Source of the DNA: Myotis daubentonii
Lineage: Eukaryota > Chordata > Mammalia > Chiroptera > Vespertilionidae
Assembly: GCF_963259705.1 (NCBI RefSeq)
Contig: NC_081849.1
Span: forward strand, 58,934,093-58,998,092
Direction of reading: 5' to 3'
Length of the DNA: 64,000 bases
Shown: piece after piece, positions 35,101 to 47,072 of the stretch
How the letters are laid out: each line of letters starts with the position of its first letter
Position numbering within the stretch: position 1 is the first letter of the stretch
Notes under the pieces: model-generated
Told to the model about the DNA's origin: nothing
The model's input: only the letters and a program-made list of their open reading frames with translations
The model's database searches: none
Position numbers and translations under genes: made by a program

Positions 35101-36587
35101 CAGGTGGAAAAAATACTTATTTTGGATTTTTAGGATTTTTTTCTTTTAAACATTGTAAAGAATTCCCAATGAATACATTTTCCTTTCTCACTATGGAATA
35201 AATAGTGAGTTTAAACTAAGATACGGGAGGCAGCAGAGAGATTTCAAGTACTATGGCCTCCTTTACCGTTTTTAAAATTTAGAAATTACGAGTTTTCTAG
35301 TAAGACATGGCTGAGAAGCGATGTCACCAGGGTCAGTGGTAATTGCTGTTGAGGATCTAAATGGTCAGAGTGGAATGTTCACATTCAGAGAGGAAGGAAA
35401 ATAATTGTAACCAAAGGATCCCATCGAAAATGTTTTCGAAATGTACTGAAAGTGCTCTAATCAAAGAACAGTGCCTGAGATTCTTGGAAAGATTTTCACA
35501 CTCTGGCTAAAGCTTCTGTTGGTTTATAATTTTACAGCAATGTTGACTGTAGCCAATTTTGTGCAACTATGGTAGCAATAAAGGCTAGTGCTTAGCATGA
35601 TGGATTTATGGTCCATGTTTTGCTTATAACCGTTAGGATCATGAGCAGCCCTAGTTTCCTTTGATTTAAACAGGATATCTTTGGTATTTTTCTGTGGCTA
35701 TGGTTAACTTAAAATAAGCACTTTTAATGTACTTGTCAACTCTGTCTAGGGAGAGGGAATAATCCACATTGTCCAGATTTTATTAAGAAAAGGAATCACA
35801 TTCTTGCATACATCCTACAAGGGAAGACAAAAATTCCAATATATTGTGTTTAAGACATTCTTCCATGTGTAATTTTATCACCTTAAATCAAGATTTATTG
35901 ATATCACACAGTGGTATTTCGTCATGTGGCCTGACCATCCTTGAGAAAGGCATAGAGGCAGTGCCTGGAATGAGGCGGCGCCTGGAATGAGGCGGCACAA
36001 GGCTCCATTAGCAGCCCTACCAGCAGTTCCAGCCAGCACGTTGCTGCCTGTTTCTTAACCCTTTCTGCAGGAGCCCCCTTATCTGATGGTAACTGAGGAG
36101 TTTTTCATTCATACTTCATATTCAAGAAGACTGCGTGTGAACTGAAGTGCATTTTGAGTCCATGCAGTAAGAAGACGCTACTGGCAATACTATGCCAAGA
36201 TGCAAAGGCGGCAATGTGCATTTATGAAACTCAGATATTTGCAAATCATATCCCACAACTGTTCACTGATTAAAGAATGTATATTGAGCCATTTTATTTT
36301 TGCTTTGATTTGAAAATGGTATCTTGAAATGTTGACTCTCCTCTGCAGATTTAGGCTGGAAAGGGGACTGTGAGCATAAGTTTTTAGCCAGCCCATCTCT
36401 TGTGGAACAACATTCCATCAGGCATTTCTTTAATGATAGGAGAAGCCCACATCCACCTGGTCTTCCTCACTGAGAGCTCTTCTTCTGTCCTTGCTGTGTT
36501 CTGAAAGAGAGGAGCTTCTTTCTGTTTTCACCAACGTCAAATTGCTAAAGTGCCACTCATGCAAAAAAAAAGTTGTTATAATATACA
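32106..36587. other. Long repeat-poor intron block
   Basis: No exon and no young transposon was seen in about 4.5 kb. A 17-bp tandem duplication (GCCTGGAATGAGGCGGC) lies at 35963-35996. Confidence 0.55.
35963..35996. repeat. Tandem duplication of a 17-bp GC-rich unit
   Basis: GCCTGGAATGAGGCGGC repeated twice head to tail with the last base(s) differing. Confidence 0.85.
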
Positions 36588-36794
36588 CTAGAGGCCCGCT
36601 GCACAAATTTGTGCATGGGTGGGGTCTGGCCCACCCCGATTGGGGGTGATCAGGCTGGGCCAGCCGAAGGGAGGGGTTGTGGGCAGTTCGCCAGCCAGCC
36701 CTGCCCCCTGGTCAAACTCCTGGTTGAACTCCCAGTCAAACTCCAGGTTGAGGGTGCAATTTGCATATTAGCCTTTTATTACTAGTATATAGGA
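36588..36794 (-). mobile_element. HeliBat-type Helitron, minus strand, 207 bp
   Basis: The minus-strand 5' end TCCTATATACTAGTAATAAA is at 36794. The 3' hairpin GCACAAATTTGTGC and GCGGGCCTCTAG next to T are at 36588. A compact deletion derivative. Confidence 0.9.
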
Positions 36795-36892
36795 TTATGC
36801 ATTTCTTTCTTCCTAGAGAAGGGAAATTGTAATTATTTAGAGAGAAATGGCTCTTCAAAGTTGAACAAAGATAGCAATGAAATAATTTTTCA

Positions 36893-36960
36893 AACAATGC
36901 ATAGAACATATACCTAGCATAGAACATATAACAATGCATAGAACATATAACTAGCATTGT
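36893..36960. repeat. Short tandem duplication (GCATAGAACATATA)
   Basis: GCATAGAACATATA-type units occur three times within about 70 bp, two of them inside a longer duplicated ACAATGCATAGAACATATA. Confidence 0.8.
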
Positions 36961-39900
36961 GCCTTTTTTTCCTATTAAAAGATACAACAGGGTTCATAAT
37001 AGAGTGTCTTAATGTCCTTTAGGGAATTTTCCTGTCATCACTCATAAAAATGGCATATTTCCATGTTACATTGTCCTGTGTGATTATAGTTTTCCACTAA
37101 GGGATTATAGGGAAAATTACTAATATTATTAGATACGATTTGTTGAATGAACATTTCCTTCAAAATTATTCTTGTGGAATTCTTCTATCTTGGAGAATTC
37201 TGAGAAAATGCTACTTTTATTGGATTTGAAATACTTATGCATGTGTAGATGATCTTACCTATGAATGGGAATTCAGGTTGGAGGAAAAGTGTCTGAGGTA
37301 GGACTTTTAGGAAATTTGGGAAATGGCAAATCATTCTGATCAATTTGTGGACACAAACTCATTTTATGCATGTGAGGGCTTTGGTTTCCTGATAGAAAAA
37401 AAAAATTCTCTGCAATGTAAGAATGTAATATGCCCCAATGAATGCTAATAGAAGATGGTCCTGAAGTTTGATTTGTTTTCAAAAAACTTGTCTGTTGGGC
37501 TTGTTGGTCACTTTGTGTCACTCTTTCTGATCTTATAGTCACCTTCGTTCCAAAGAGTGGAGGGACTGGCGTGCACAGAGACTAAATTATATGTTGATTT
37601 TTCTGTGTCCTATTAATATCTTATTGTTGTGAGAGGGAAGGAGGTGCTTTGTGGGTTTGGCTGGATAGTATTGGGCTTGTAGGTAAAAAGAAGGAAAACA
37701 TAGGCTTCCTCTGACATGAATGCTAATTTCCAACTGCTTTTTAACATAATTTTTTTTCAGATTTATCTTTGGTTAGCATTTCCATATGGATACATCCCCC
37801 CCATATTATTCTGTGTGTCCTAAATGGCAGTCCTTTAGAAAGCATAGTGTTCTGAATAAAATGATCGTCAATGGTGCTAACCTTTCCATGCTAGAGAGAA
37901 ACCAAGGGAACATGGTTTACAAGGGGAGAAGACCGAACCATCAGGACTGCCATTGCCGAGTAGACGGTCTTGATTCCAATTAGGTTACATGAACTACACA
38001 TACCAGACACGCCTCTGAGGAGGTTCACCAAAAGAGGACAGTTTGTACAACACAGTATCAGGGAAAGATGTTGGACTTTTCAGAGAGCACATGTTTTGTC
38101 TAAGTCCTGGCATGGTCTCTCCTTTGTCCTCAGACCTCTTAAACTCTATCTCTAGTTCCTCCTCTATCAGATGGAGTTGATACTATCTATCTCCCAAAGT
38201 TGATGGTGACTTTTAGATAAGACAGCATATTTGATGTTCATTCACAGAGCTGGTGCTCAGGGTGGCACATGCAGGTTGGAAATAAATGGTGTTACACTTT
38301 CTTGAAGAGCACACAGAAGTAGAAAGGCTGGATGGCTTCAGAGAACATTTTCCAAACTGTGGTGTTAAAACATCAGCCCAGAGAGATGTTCTCTGGCCTG
38401 ATGAATTTTGGAAACTCCGCACTCTCTGTAAGGTTTTTAGGAACACCCACTGTACTTGAGGAAATGAATGGCTCTGATAAGTCCTGCAAGAAAGCAATTT
38501 ATTTATGTTGTTTAGCCTGACATTAAAAAATATGACCATGACATTTTTCAAATGCCGCTGTTCTGGCAAACATGCTTTGTGAACACTGACCGAGGACAGT
38601 ACGCTCCTCCCATCCTCGTCTTTATGTAACATGTAACTGAAGTGACATGTAGCCTATCATAAACCATCTCTCTCAGCTATAGTTGTGGCAGGTAGGAAAA
38701 AGGAGATTTGGGTCTAAGTCCATTTATCTCAGACCGATTTTGGCATTCCTTGTTAATCTCTCTTTAAAGAGACTCTGTGGGCTACAGAAAACCAAACAGA
38801 CAAAAAGCAAACAACCTAGTGGAGATCTGGTTAGCATGTAGTACTTTCTCAGCATGGTGTGGCTCAGTTTGGTTGCTCGCTGGTGTCATAGGGGAAACGG
38901 GCTCATAAAGCACCCAGAACTGTTATTCTAGGATCTTTTTCAGCAATTTACAAAAGTACCTCTTTATTCTTTATCCTAAAACGAAAAGTGCATCATTTGG
39001 GTGCTGCCAAGTAATGAATTTTTTTTTTTTGTCTACCTTTTTTTTTTTTTTTGAAAAAAAAACACCCTAATGTAATTAGATGTTTGCAATGAAAGATAAT
39101 AGCCATATTCATTATCTGGTAATCAATGCATTTTCAATGTGATCTTTTGTGTACTAATTTTGAGAGGAATGTTTTAATGTTTTGTTGTGGTAAATATATA
39201 TGATATATAAATTTATTTTTGGATAGTAGCTGAGAATGAAAACTAGATATTATTAAAGCCCTGAGACCTGCAGGAAACAATAATTTGCAATAAGAGTCAT
39301 ATCAGACACTTAATCGTTAAAAGGAGAGACAATGAAATCAAACAAAAAATATCTTTATTTTTATTTAGTTTATTGCAACATTTTCCTAATAGAATTCTGA
39401 ATTACATTTCTTAAAACTCTTTGATTATTATGTAAAAACAAACACAAACAAACCTTGAGGAGGAATATAGAATAAAATACACCCTTGAGTGGGAGAATAG
39501 AATAAATGTAAGACTTTTAGTTTAATTATTGGGTAAACATAATACTATTCATATTTTGAGGTCAATATATCTTTATAGGATTAAGTGGTGTATCTGTTTC
39601 AATATTAGAAAAGAGCATGACAATTTTTAAAGAGAAAAGGAAAAAACTCCAAGCCCCCTCCCTCTCCAGGGAGGAAAGAGAAGGAAAAAAAGGAGAAAAA
39701 TAGATGCGTTTAGTCTAGCAGTAGCATAAATTGATCAGCTGTCCAGTAGGGGCTGCTCATAGAGCATAAAGGCTGATTCTTCTAGCTCCATGTTTCATGA
39801 CTTCAAGGAGACTGTGATTTCAAGGCCACGTCAATGTCTGTAGCTGAAATAACCTCTTCATCTATTCCTAAGGTGACCCAGCCTCTGATATCAACTCTAA

Positions 39901-41663
39901 TAAAATAGTATGGGTAAAATTAAAAAATGACTAAATAAGTCATTTGCATCCTATTATCTGCCTTCAAATGACATTTTCCAAACCATATTTAAAATGTTGC
40001 TGTGCAATAGTGAGGAGAACTCGTAACTGCATTTCCAAACAGAATCAAAGTGTTGTTAAATTGTTTTCAAACGCAGATTTAGAGAATGAAATTGAGGGTA
40101 GTAAACTAGTAGCCAACTAAAGCAAAACCAGCTGGAATGTTGGTAACCGATTGCACATACAGGATCCAAGCAAAACATCTTGAATTGCTAGTACCATAAT
40201 AAATTATCGTTTTCACATTTGTATTTTGCAAGTGAAAACAGCACGAAGTCAAGCTTGTGAAATACAGACCAAATGATGACATTTTTTATTCACCCACACC
40301 TACGATGACTGAGTAGACCTGCTGCATCATTCAACAAATTGGATAAGTGAGATTGTCAAGAAAAGGCCAACAGACCCTCCGTGGCTAAAATGCAGGGGTA
40401 GATGGGAGAAAATGGGCGAGGCAGGCAAAGAGTTAATTGCCACATAGAATCTAATGAATGCGGCCATTTCTCCTCCCCCCAAGGAGGCCCATACCACATC
40501 CACCTAACACCCAAGGGGCTGTTATCTCATTTTCTTCAGAGTTAATTTTCTCTTTAACATAATGAGATAAAAGGCTGAATGGGGTTAGAGTCCTGGGAGT
40601 GTTCAGAGGGCAAGAAATGGTCAAGAACTGGCTTATCTCCAAACTTGATTAAGCCTATTTGATAACTGACGCAGGGGCCTCCAATTAACTTAAAGAATGA
40701 GACATCTAAGGGTTGAGAGTCAGTCCTCACAATAATGGAACTTGGCCTCCTGTTTCAGAAAGGAGATTCCCAAATCCCCTTGGTGGAGCGGGGCCCTCCT
40801 GGATGGAGAGGATGGGCTGATTTATGTCCCTGCGGTGTCCTGGAGTGTATCTGCCTTGATTGCCTCCCTTGATCTTGGCATCAGTCACTTTGGAGTCAAG
40901 ATAATGAAAACTGCATTAAAGAGGCCCCTCCAGTTTATGCAAATGGTACTTTATCTTCAAAGAGGCAATATCCTTAGGAGAGTTTCTTTGCTGTTTAAAA
41001 AGTATTAATCAAAGAAAATGTGTTCAATATTTCCTTCCTTCTTTCCGTTTTTCTTTTTTCTTGAATTTGCATAGCCATGAGGCTGACACTTTTCTTTTAT
41101 TAAAACCCTAAGCTTTCTTGGTGCCTCATGTAAGGAAATGTAATTGTATTTAGTTGGAAGGTCTTTGTATGGGATTAGGAAGGCATGAACATTACTCTAC
41201 AGATGAAGTCCCACACTGCACTGGATCTTCTGAACTGGCATGGCTGGTGGGAACTCAGAGCCACACCTGGGCAGGTGTTCCTGAGGGTGAAAAGGCCAAA
41301 ATCATGGCGCCATTAGCAACGGCATCTGCAGATATCCCTTGGGCTACAGCTCAAGGTAGAGAACAATCATGTTATGTCTGTACGTGGACTTTTGGGGGAG
41401 GGAACACAAGATAATACAAAAGGAGGAAATACTGGAATCATGGGGGAGCTCTGGGTTTCCCTGTCTTTTCGGCCAGGCTATTTACCAAGTAATAGCTACA
41501 CAAAAAAAGCAACAATAGATGTGGATTGGTGCTTACCGGACACAGTCCATGTTTACAGGGCACTGCAGGGGATTGGTTTTTGAGAGTGTTTGCTTCCCTG
41601 GAGGTACAAAGAAGGAACCTGTTACACGGCTTGCTGACACTTCAGTGACCAGAATGGGACGTG
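36961..41663. other. Repeat-free intron with enhancer-like sequence
   Basis: No exon or transposon was recognised in about 4.7 kb. The composition becomes balanced from about 39900 and is rich in GATA, TAATTA-type and octamer words around 40430-41000. Confidence 0.5.
40522..40956. promoter_or_regulatory. Candidate intronic enhancer: GATA/octamer motif cluster
   Basis: Six WGATAR words, on both strands, occur at 40522, 40565, 40633, 40660, 40899 and 40951, and an exact octamer ATGCAAAT at 40937. GTTAAT/TTAATT homeodomain-type words are also present. About one GATA word would be expected by chance in this length. HDAC9 introns are known to hold enhancers, some acting on the neighbouring TWIST1; assignment of this block is inference. 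Confidence 0.4.
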
Positions 41664-41671
41664 GAAAGCAA

Positions 41672-41980
41672 CAGCAGTTCTCAACCCTTGGTTCGCGGCC
41701 CCTTTGGGGGTCGAACGACCCTTTCACAGGGGTCACCTAAGACCATCAGAAAACACGTATATAATTACATATTTTTTATGATTAATCACTATGCTTTAAT
41801 TATGTTCCATTTGTAACAATGAAAATACATCCTGCATATCAGATAGTTACATGACGATTCATAACAGTAGCAAAATTACAGTTATGAAGTAGCAACGAAA
41901 ATAATTTTATGGTTGGGGGTCACCACAACATGAGGAACTGTATTAAAGGGTCACGGCATTAGGAAGGTTGAGAACCACTG
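41672..41980 (+). mobile_element. SPIN-family hAT element, long non-autonomous form (309 bp)
   Basis: Ends CAGCAGTTCTCAACCC and GGTTGAGAACCACTG. Internal CCCCTTTGGGGGTCGAACGA, TTAATCACTATGCTTTAATT and GGGGGTCACCACAACATGAG match the SPIN family, which spread horizontally among tetrapods. No clear 8-bp duplication. Confidence 0.85.
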
Positions 41981-44900
41981 GAATAGAGGCTTTGCTCGGG
42001 ACTCTCTCTGGTGTTTTGAGAATGTTACCAAGGTTAGAGATGCATGGTTTTCGTTGACCTTGATGTCAGGTGTGTGTTCCTCAGTTTTCGGAACTTAGAA
42101 TGAATGGGTGGTTTATGACTGTCCAACAGGAGCTTATCCTCACCTGAACTTTCTTTAACAACAACCGAAAAAAGAAAAAGGAGTAAAAAAATGGCACAAA
42201 ACCTTAGGAATGGTTCCTCTTCTTGAAAACAAACAAACAAAAAACAATCTAAAGAATAATGTTTTAGTTTTCCCTTGTATTTTTCTTTCTGGTGATTTGA
42301 ATATACCATACTAAAATGGTAACATGTTTCTGCGACTATTTTGCATGTGATTTCTTTGCTGAGTACACTGAAACTCCTACTGTATTTTCAAAATCAAGAA
42401 TCTGTAATATCTTTTGCCATTACGTTATACTGTTTCATGAAACATCTAGTTAGAGTGTGATAGGATCCTTTCCCTTTTAACATAATTTTTGTCTTTTTCT
42501 TAGTACTTTCAATCAGGTAGTAACATTCACACAATATTCCAAAATGATATTTTCTTTAGATCAAATAGACTTTTACTTCAAACTGATCACTAAAATAGAT
42601 TGGCTGTGAAATTACAATTAAGTTATCTTAAACATCACCACAAAATGTAAAACTTGATTATAATTATATGCTGTAATCATTACCTAGGATAATAGAACAT
42701 ATATTATAGTTATACAGCTCCTATAATGATTAACCTGAGGTCATTCTGGTGATTACCTAATGAGGTATGGCTATGCAATTATAGGTGGTATCCACACCAT
42801 TTAACAACCGTTAGGCATGGGCAGTGACCAAACAGAACAGATAGTGGCAGCAACAATAATCACAAGCTCATTGAACATCATCAGCCTCGGGCAAGAGCTA
42901 TGAGTCCCAAATATTTGTAGGAGTTATCATCCTTCCCATGAACAAAATCAACTTTTGGAGGGGAAGTGAAGAAAAGAAAGCTGGAGAGTTTCTTTGCTAG
43001 TGAAGACACAAATGCTAGTTCCTTAGAGTTGGGCCTAGCATAAAAGACTGCCTGAGCAGTGCACTCAACGTCCCAAACACTGAACTTGGAAGGATCTCCT
43101 TCCGAAAGCAGGCCAGCCGTTTCCCTTCAGCAGCCAGTAAATCCTGGAGCAGTTTCTCTGAGGTTATGTCAAGGCCGATGTCCCTTATGACGAGGCCTCG
43201 CCTCTGGGAGATGGGATCACGGGTATGTCTTTCACATTAAAAAGGCTGATGTGCGCTCCCTCTCATTTATGTGTTTCCCTCTCTTTTATTCTTTTAATCA
43301 GGACTACATCATCTTTGCAGAAAATTGGCAAAAACAGACAAGTGTAAAAAAGCAGGTGAAAAGTCTCCCACCCCCAAAGCAAGCACAGTTAGCATTTTTG
43401 CAGGTTTCCTTCTAGACTCTCTGTCTCTCTCTGTCTCTCAGATTACCTTGTTGTTTTGGAAAGATGGCAAATATTCCCCCTGAAATCTTAGGTAACAGTC
43501 CCCCTCCAACTCCTTTCAATGGCAAACTACAGATATTAACGCTGTTTGACGTGGTTCGTCTTTTAGACACTAATCGTGCTCATCTGGTCCCTGAGCTCCC
43601 AAGCGTTGCTCAGTTTTCAGAGGGCCTGTGAGGAAATTCTCAGGGCTCGTGGCGTGAGCCAGCGGTTCAGAGTTCAAGCATTGCTGTCTCTGGTTCGAAA
43701 TGGAAGTAAACAGATTTTTTTTGGTATGCTCATCACTGCCAACAATTTAACTTCAGGGTTGGCTGTCATGTGGTGGATGTGATCAGTGGTAAAGCCTTGT
43801 CTGAAAAAAAGAATTTTGGTGGCAGTCCTGGAAGTGTGTGGTGAACCCTAAAAACTTCTCGAACCAATGACATCAGGAATAATGCTCAAATTAGGCCCGC
43901 TAGGAAAAGATGCAGGAACAAAAATTATAGGATTATTAAGACATGGGAGCGGGAGGGAAATGTATCCATTGTCATAAGTGTAGGTTATAACCTTGGGAGC
44001 ATTTCACTAAATACATTAAAAATAGGTTTTGATCAGAGGCTAATATATGCTCAACCAGTTGATAATAATGTAAGTAAGCCCCATTTGTTCTTTCCCTCCC
44101 CCTCCACCAAAGGCCTAAATAAACTTTATTTTCAAGTTGAAAGGACTTTTCTAAAATTCCTCATTCTTAATGCTCTCTAAAAAGCCCGGGTTCAGAAAAT
44201 TCAATTACACCATTTTTTATCTGACGGAGATCAGCTCAGTTTCCTCCTTTGCTTTGTGTTTACTTTCCTGCAGTAGCTGACATCAAAATGTTTTCTGGAA
44301 TGCTGGGGCTAAATAAGTTATGCTTAACTCAATATCTAATACAAATAGCCCTGGGGAGCTTCAGCGACACAATCATAAAAGCTATAGTTTCTTTTAATAG
44401 CTTGCCACACTTTGCTGATATAGTATTTCTCTAATCACCAATCTTTATGTGCCTTCCTGACCTTGGAGCTCTCAGCCCAAATGGCTTTGTGGTATCAAAG
44501 GCCCATGTCATTGGAAGAGTGAATGGCTTTCATTTTTCCCCTTGAAACTTCCGGTTCCTGGCATCTGTAAAGAATTACTCCGAGTGGGGTTTCGCTGCCT
44601 TGCGGCCACTGCCCCATCCAATGGAAGTGACTTTTCCCAGAAAGGTCATAGTGGTCAGTAATAGGTGGATATTGCATCCAGGGAGGAGGAAACTCTGATT
44701 TCTCTAGTCTTTCTGTTACAATATTCAGGACTCTTGCATCACATTTGTTGTTAAAAATCCAAGTCACGTTTTGTTTGCAAAATAGATTTCAGCAAGAAAG
44801 GGCACACTCTGTCATGCAGTAAAGCTGAAAAGGTTAGCGACAAGCTTCATAAAGTCATCCTATCTGTTGGGAAAAAGCAAACTTCCCATTTACACCTTTG

Positions 44901-45760
44901 GGGGGATTAGCTTTTGACGGTGCCCATGAATTAATCTTCGGAATCCCTTACTCTCCAGGACTTTAAAAGCACACACAGATATTGGGCACTGGAATCAGGA
45001 ATCGGAATTCTGCAGATTCTGTCCCCAAACTGGTACCAGTCAGGACAACTATTGAAACCCCAGACTTCTGACTCTTACCTTATTTTGAAATTGCATTTCT
45101 CAATACTATTAGCTTTTAAGGATTCTGCGTAGTTAATAGCTAGGGGCTGCATGGATGTATTTCTAGGCTACTGGTTAACACTGGGTAATGGGTAACATTT
45201 CCAAACATTCCAATGATGAAGTGAGTTGCTTTTAAAAATTTTCATACCTTCTCTTTGCATTAAAATCTTAAAAGAGAGAGAGATTGGGTAGGAGGGGCGG
45301 GGGGGGGGGGCAGAAAGAATGTAGAATACTAAAGAGAACTGTAAAGCAATTCAATAACCTTCCATGAGAGATTCTTAATGCAAGGAAGAAGTGTGAGTTT
45401 AAAAAAATCAACTTAGAAGAGCATGATTACAAAATTTAGCAGGACTTATAAGAAATGCAATTTCATTGATCAGTCTATTTACTTATATAAAATCTGTACA
45501 TGTTTTTACTACTGTAATGAACACCTCCCACTCCTGGGAATGTTCACTGTTTACAATTTAGTGCAAATTTCCTGATCCTTCCAAATGGTTCTTCAATGTT
45601 ACTTTACGTATTAGCTATTCCCCCCCTGATTTAGTTTATACTGATTTATTTTAATATATTTTTTTAATACTACTGAGAATTTAAACTTGAAAGTAAAATT
45701 CTTCTCTAATTCCATAATGTATGTCCTTTACTATTTGGGCAAATTTTCTTTAAAGCTTTT
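41981..45760. other. Repeat-poor intron, possible conserved non-coding blocks
   Basis: No exon was recognised. The segment at about 44150-44800 has balanced composition, no repeat signature and a high density of TAAT-type words. A G-run lies at 45296-45310. Confidence 0.5.
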
Positions 45761-45762
45761 AT

Positions 45763-45767
<5 letters not shown>

Positions 45768-45802
<35 letters not shown>
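45768..45802. repeat. (AT)n microsatellite
   Basis: About 17 AT units. Confidence 0.95.
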
Positions 45803-45807
<5 letters not shown>

Positions 45808-46181
45808 ACACAAAAATTGAATTCATATTAAATGTACAATCGTATACAGTTGTTTGTTTACTATGTATATTCTGGGATTTTTCCATGTTTGCTGAATATT
45901 CTTAAAAATCCTGTTTTACTGGAATAGCCATAATACCTTAAAATTAATACCTATTTAAGAAAATGGGTATATATTAAAAAGGTATAGGTATATCTTAAAA
46001 AGGAATACCTACTTAAGACAATAAGTCTCATAGATGATTGTGACAGAGTAATGAGCAAACTTGTTCTGGCGTTGGAAGCTTCCAGAAATAAAAATGCCTA
46101 CTTTATGGAAAGATAGTAGTTCTGAAAGTTTCAAAGTCTTAGAGCAATTAGAGAATTTGAATGTTTCCTCTAGTTGCACAG

Positions 46182-46183
<2 letters not shown>

Positions 46184-46223
<40 letters not shown>

Positions 46224-46229
46224 GTGTGT
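46184..46229. repeat. (TG)n microsatellite
   Basis: About 22 TG units with one GC interruption, followed by a short GA run. Confidence 0.95.
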
Positions 46230-46559
46230 ATGAGAGAGAGAGAATTTTTGAAGTCTGGATTTCTATGAAGCCCAAGAGTCTCATGAATGAGCTGCCTTGT
46301 TCTTATTAACTTGCCACCCCCTGCAACTCTTCATTGTCCCCTGCAGCCTTTTGCATAAAGATTGTTGACAGTGCAGTAACATTTCTAGAATTTAGTTTCC
46401 TAAAAATAACTGAAATAGCTAATCTGTTTAACAAGATAAGATCAAGAGTGAGGCTATCTTTCTGTGTATTAGTAACATCTTTCAGTCACTTTAAGCCTTA
46501 GATGGATTTATATTTACAGTTTTGAAGGAATGGTATTAAGTTGGTTACCTTTTCCTCTG

Positions 46560-46661
46560 TACAAACTCACTTAAAATACAATGGCTTAAAACAGTAAACC
46601 TACTTATTTCTCATGTATCTGCTGACCAGCTGGTTCTAAGCCAGCTCAGGATGGCTGAATG
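46560..46661. repeat. Possible old LTR/MaLR-like remnant split by a hAT
   Basis: The block AATACAATGGCTTAAAACAG ... TTATTTCTCATG ... CAGCTGGTTCTAAGCCAGCT resembles a common ancient mammalian repeat. It seems to resume after the hAT at 47065. Family not certain. Confidence 0.35.
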
Positions 46662-47072
46662 GTCTAGGACAGTGGTCAGCAAACCGCGGCTCGCAAGCCA
46701 CATGTGGCTCTTTGGCTCCTTGAGTGTGGCTCTCCACAAAATACCATGTGCGGGCGTGCACGTACAGTGCGATTGAAACTTCGTGGCCCATGAGCAGAAG
46801 AAGGTTTTCGGAAAGGAGATAGACGAAACAAGTATACAAGACGAGTGTGGATGGGAGAGTTGGAAGGGGTCGACCTCAGCGAATGTACCTCAATCAGATA
46901 GAGGACGTTTTTAGCAAAGGCCAGCTTAGGAGTACCCTAATTAAGTTAATAACAATGTACCTACCTATATAGTTTAAGCTTAAAAAATTTGACTCTCAAA
47001 AGGAATTTCTATCATTGTACTATTGATATTTGGCTCTGTTGACTAATGCGTTTGCCGACCACTGATCTAGGA
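46662..47072 (+). mobile_element. Full-length non-autonomous hAT (395 bp) with target duplication
   Basis: Element 46670-47064, from CAGTGGTCAGCAAACCG to GTTTGCCGACCACTG. Flanks GTCTAGGA and ATCTAGGA match at 7 of 8. The left ~125 bp is shared with the 152-bp copies; the remaining core is unique to this long form and has no transposase ORF. Confidence 0.92.

Noticed and set aside
38213..38632. 139-codon minus-strand frame
   Set aside because: No start context, homology or domain recognised; length is unremarkable for a single frame in 64 kb.
43300..43800. Possible additional HDAC9 exon in a locally GC-richer stretch
   Set aside because: No match to HDAC9 linker or deacetylase-domain residues in any frame and no paired splice sites in phase.
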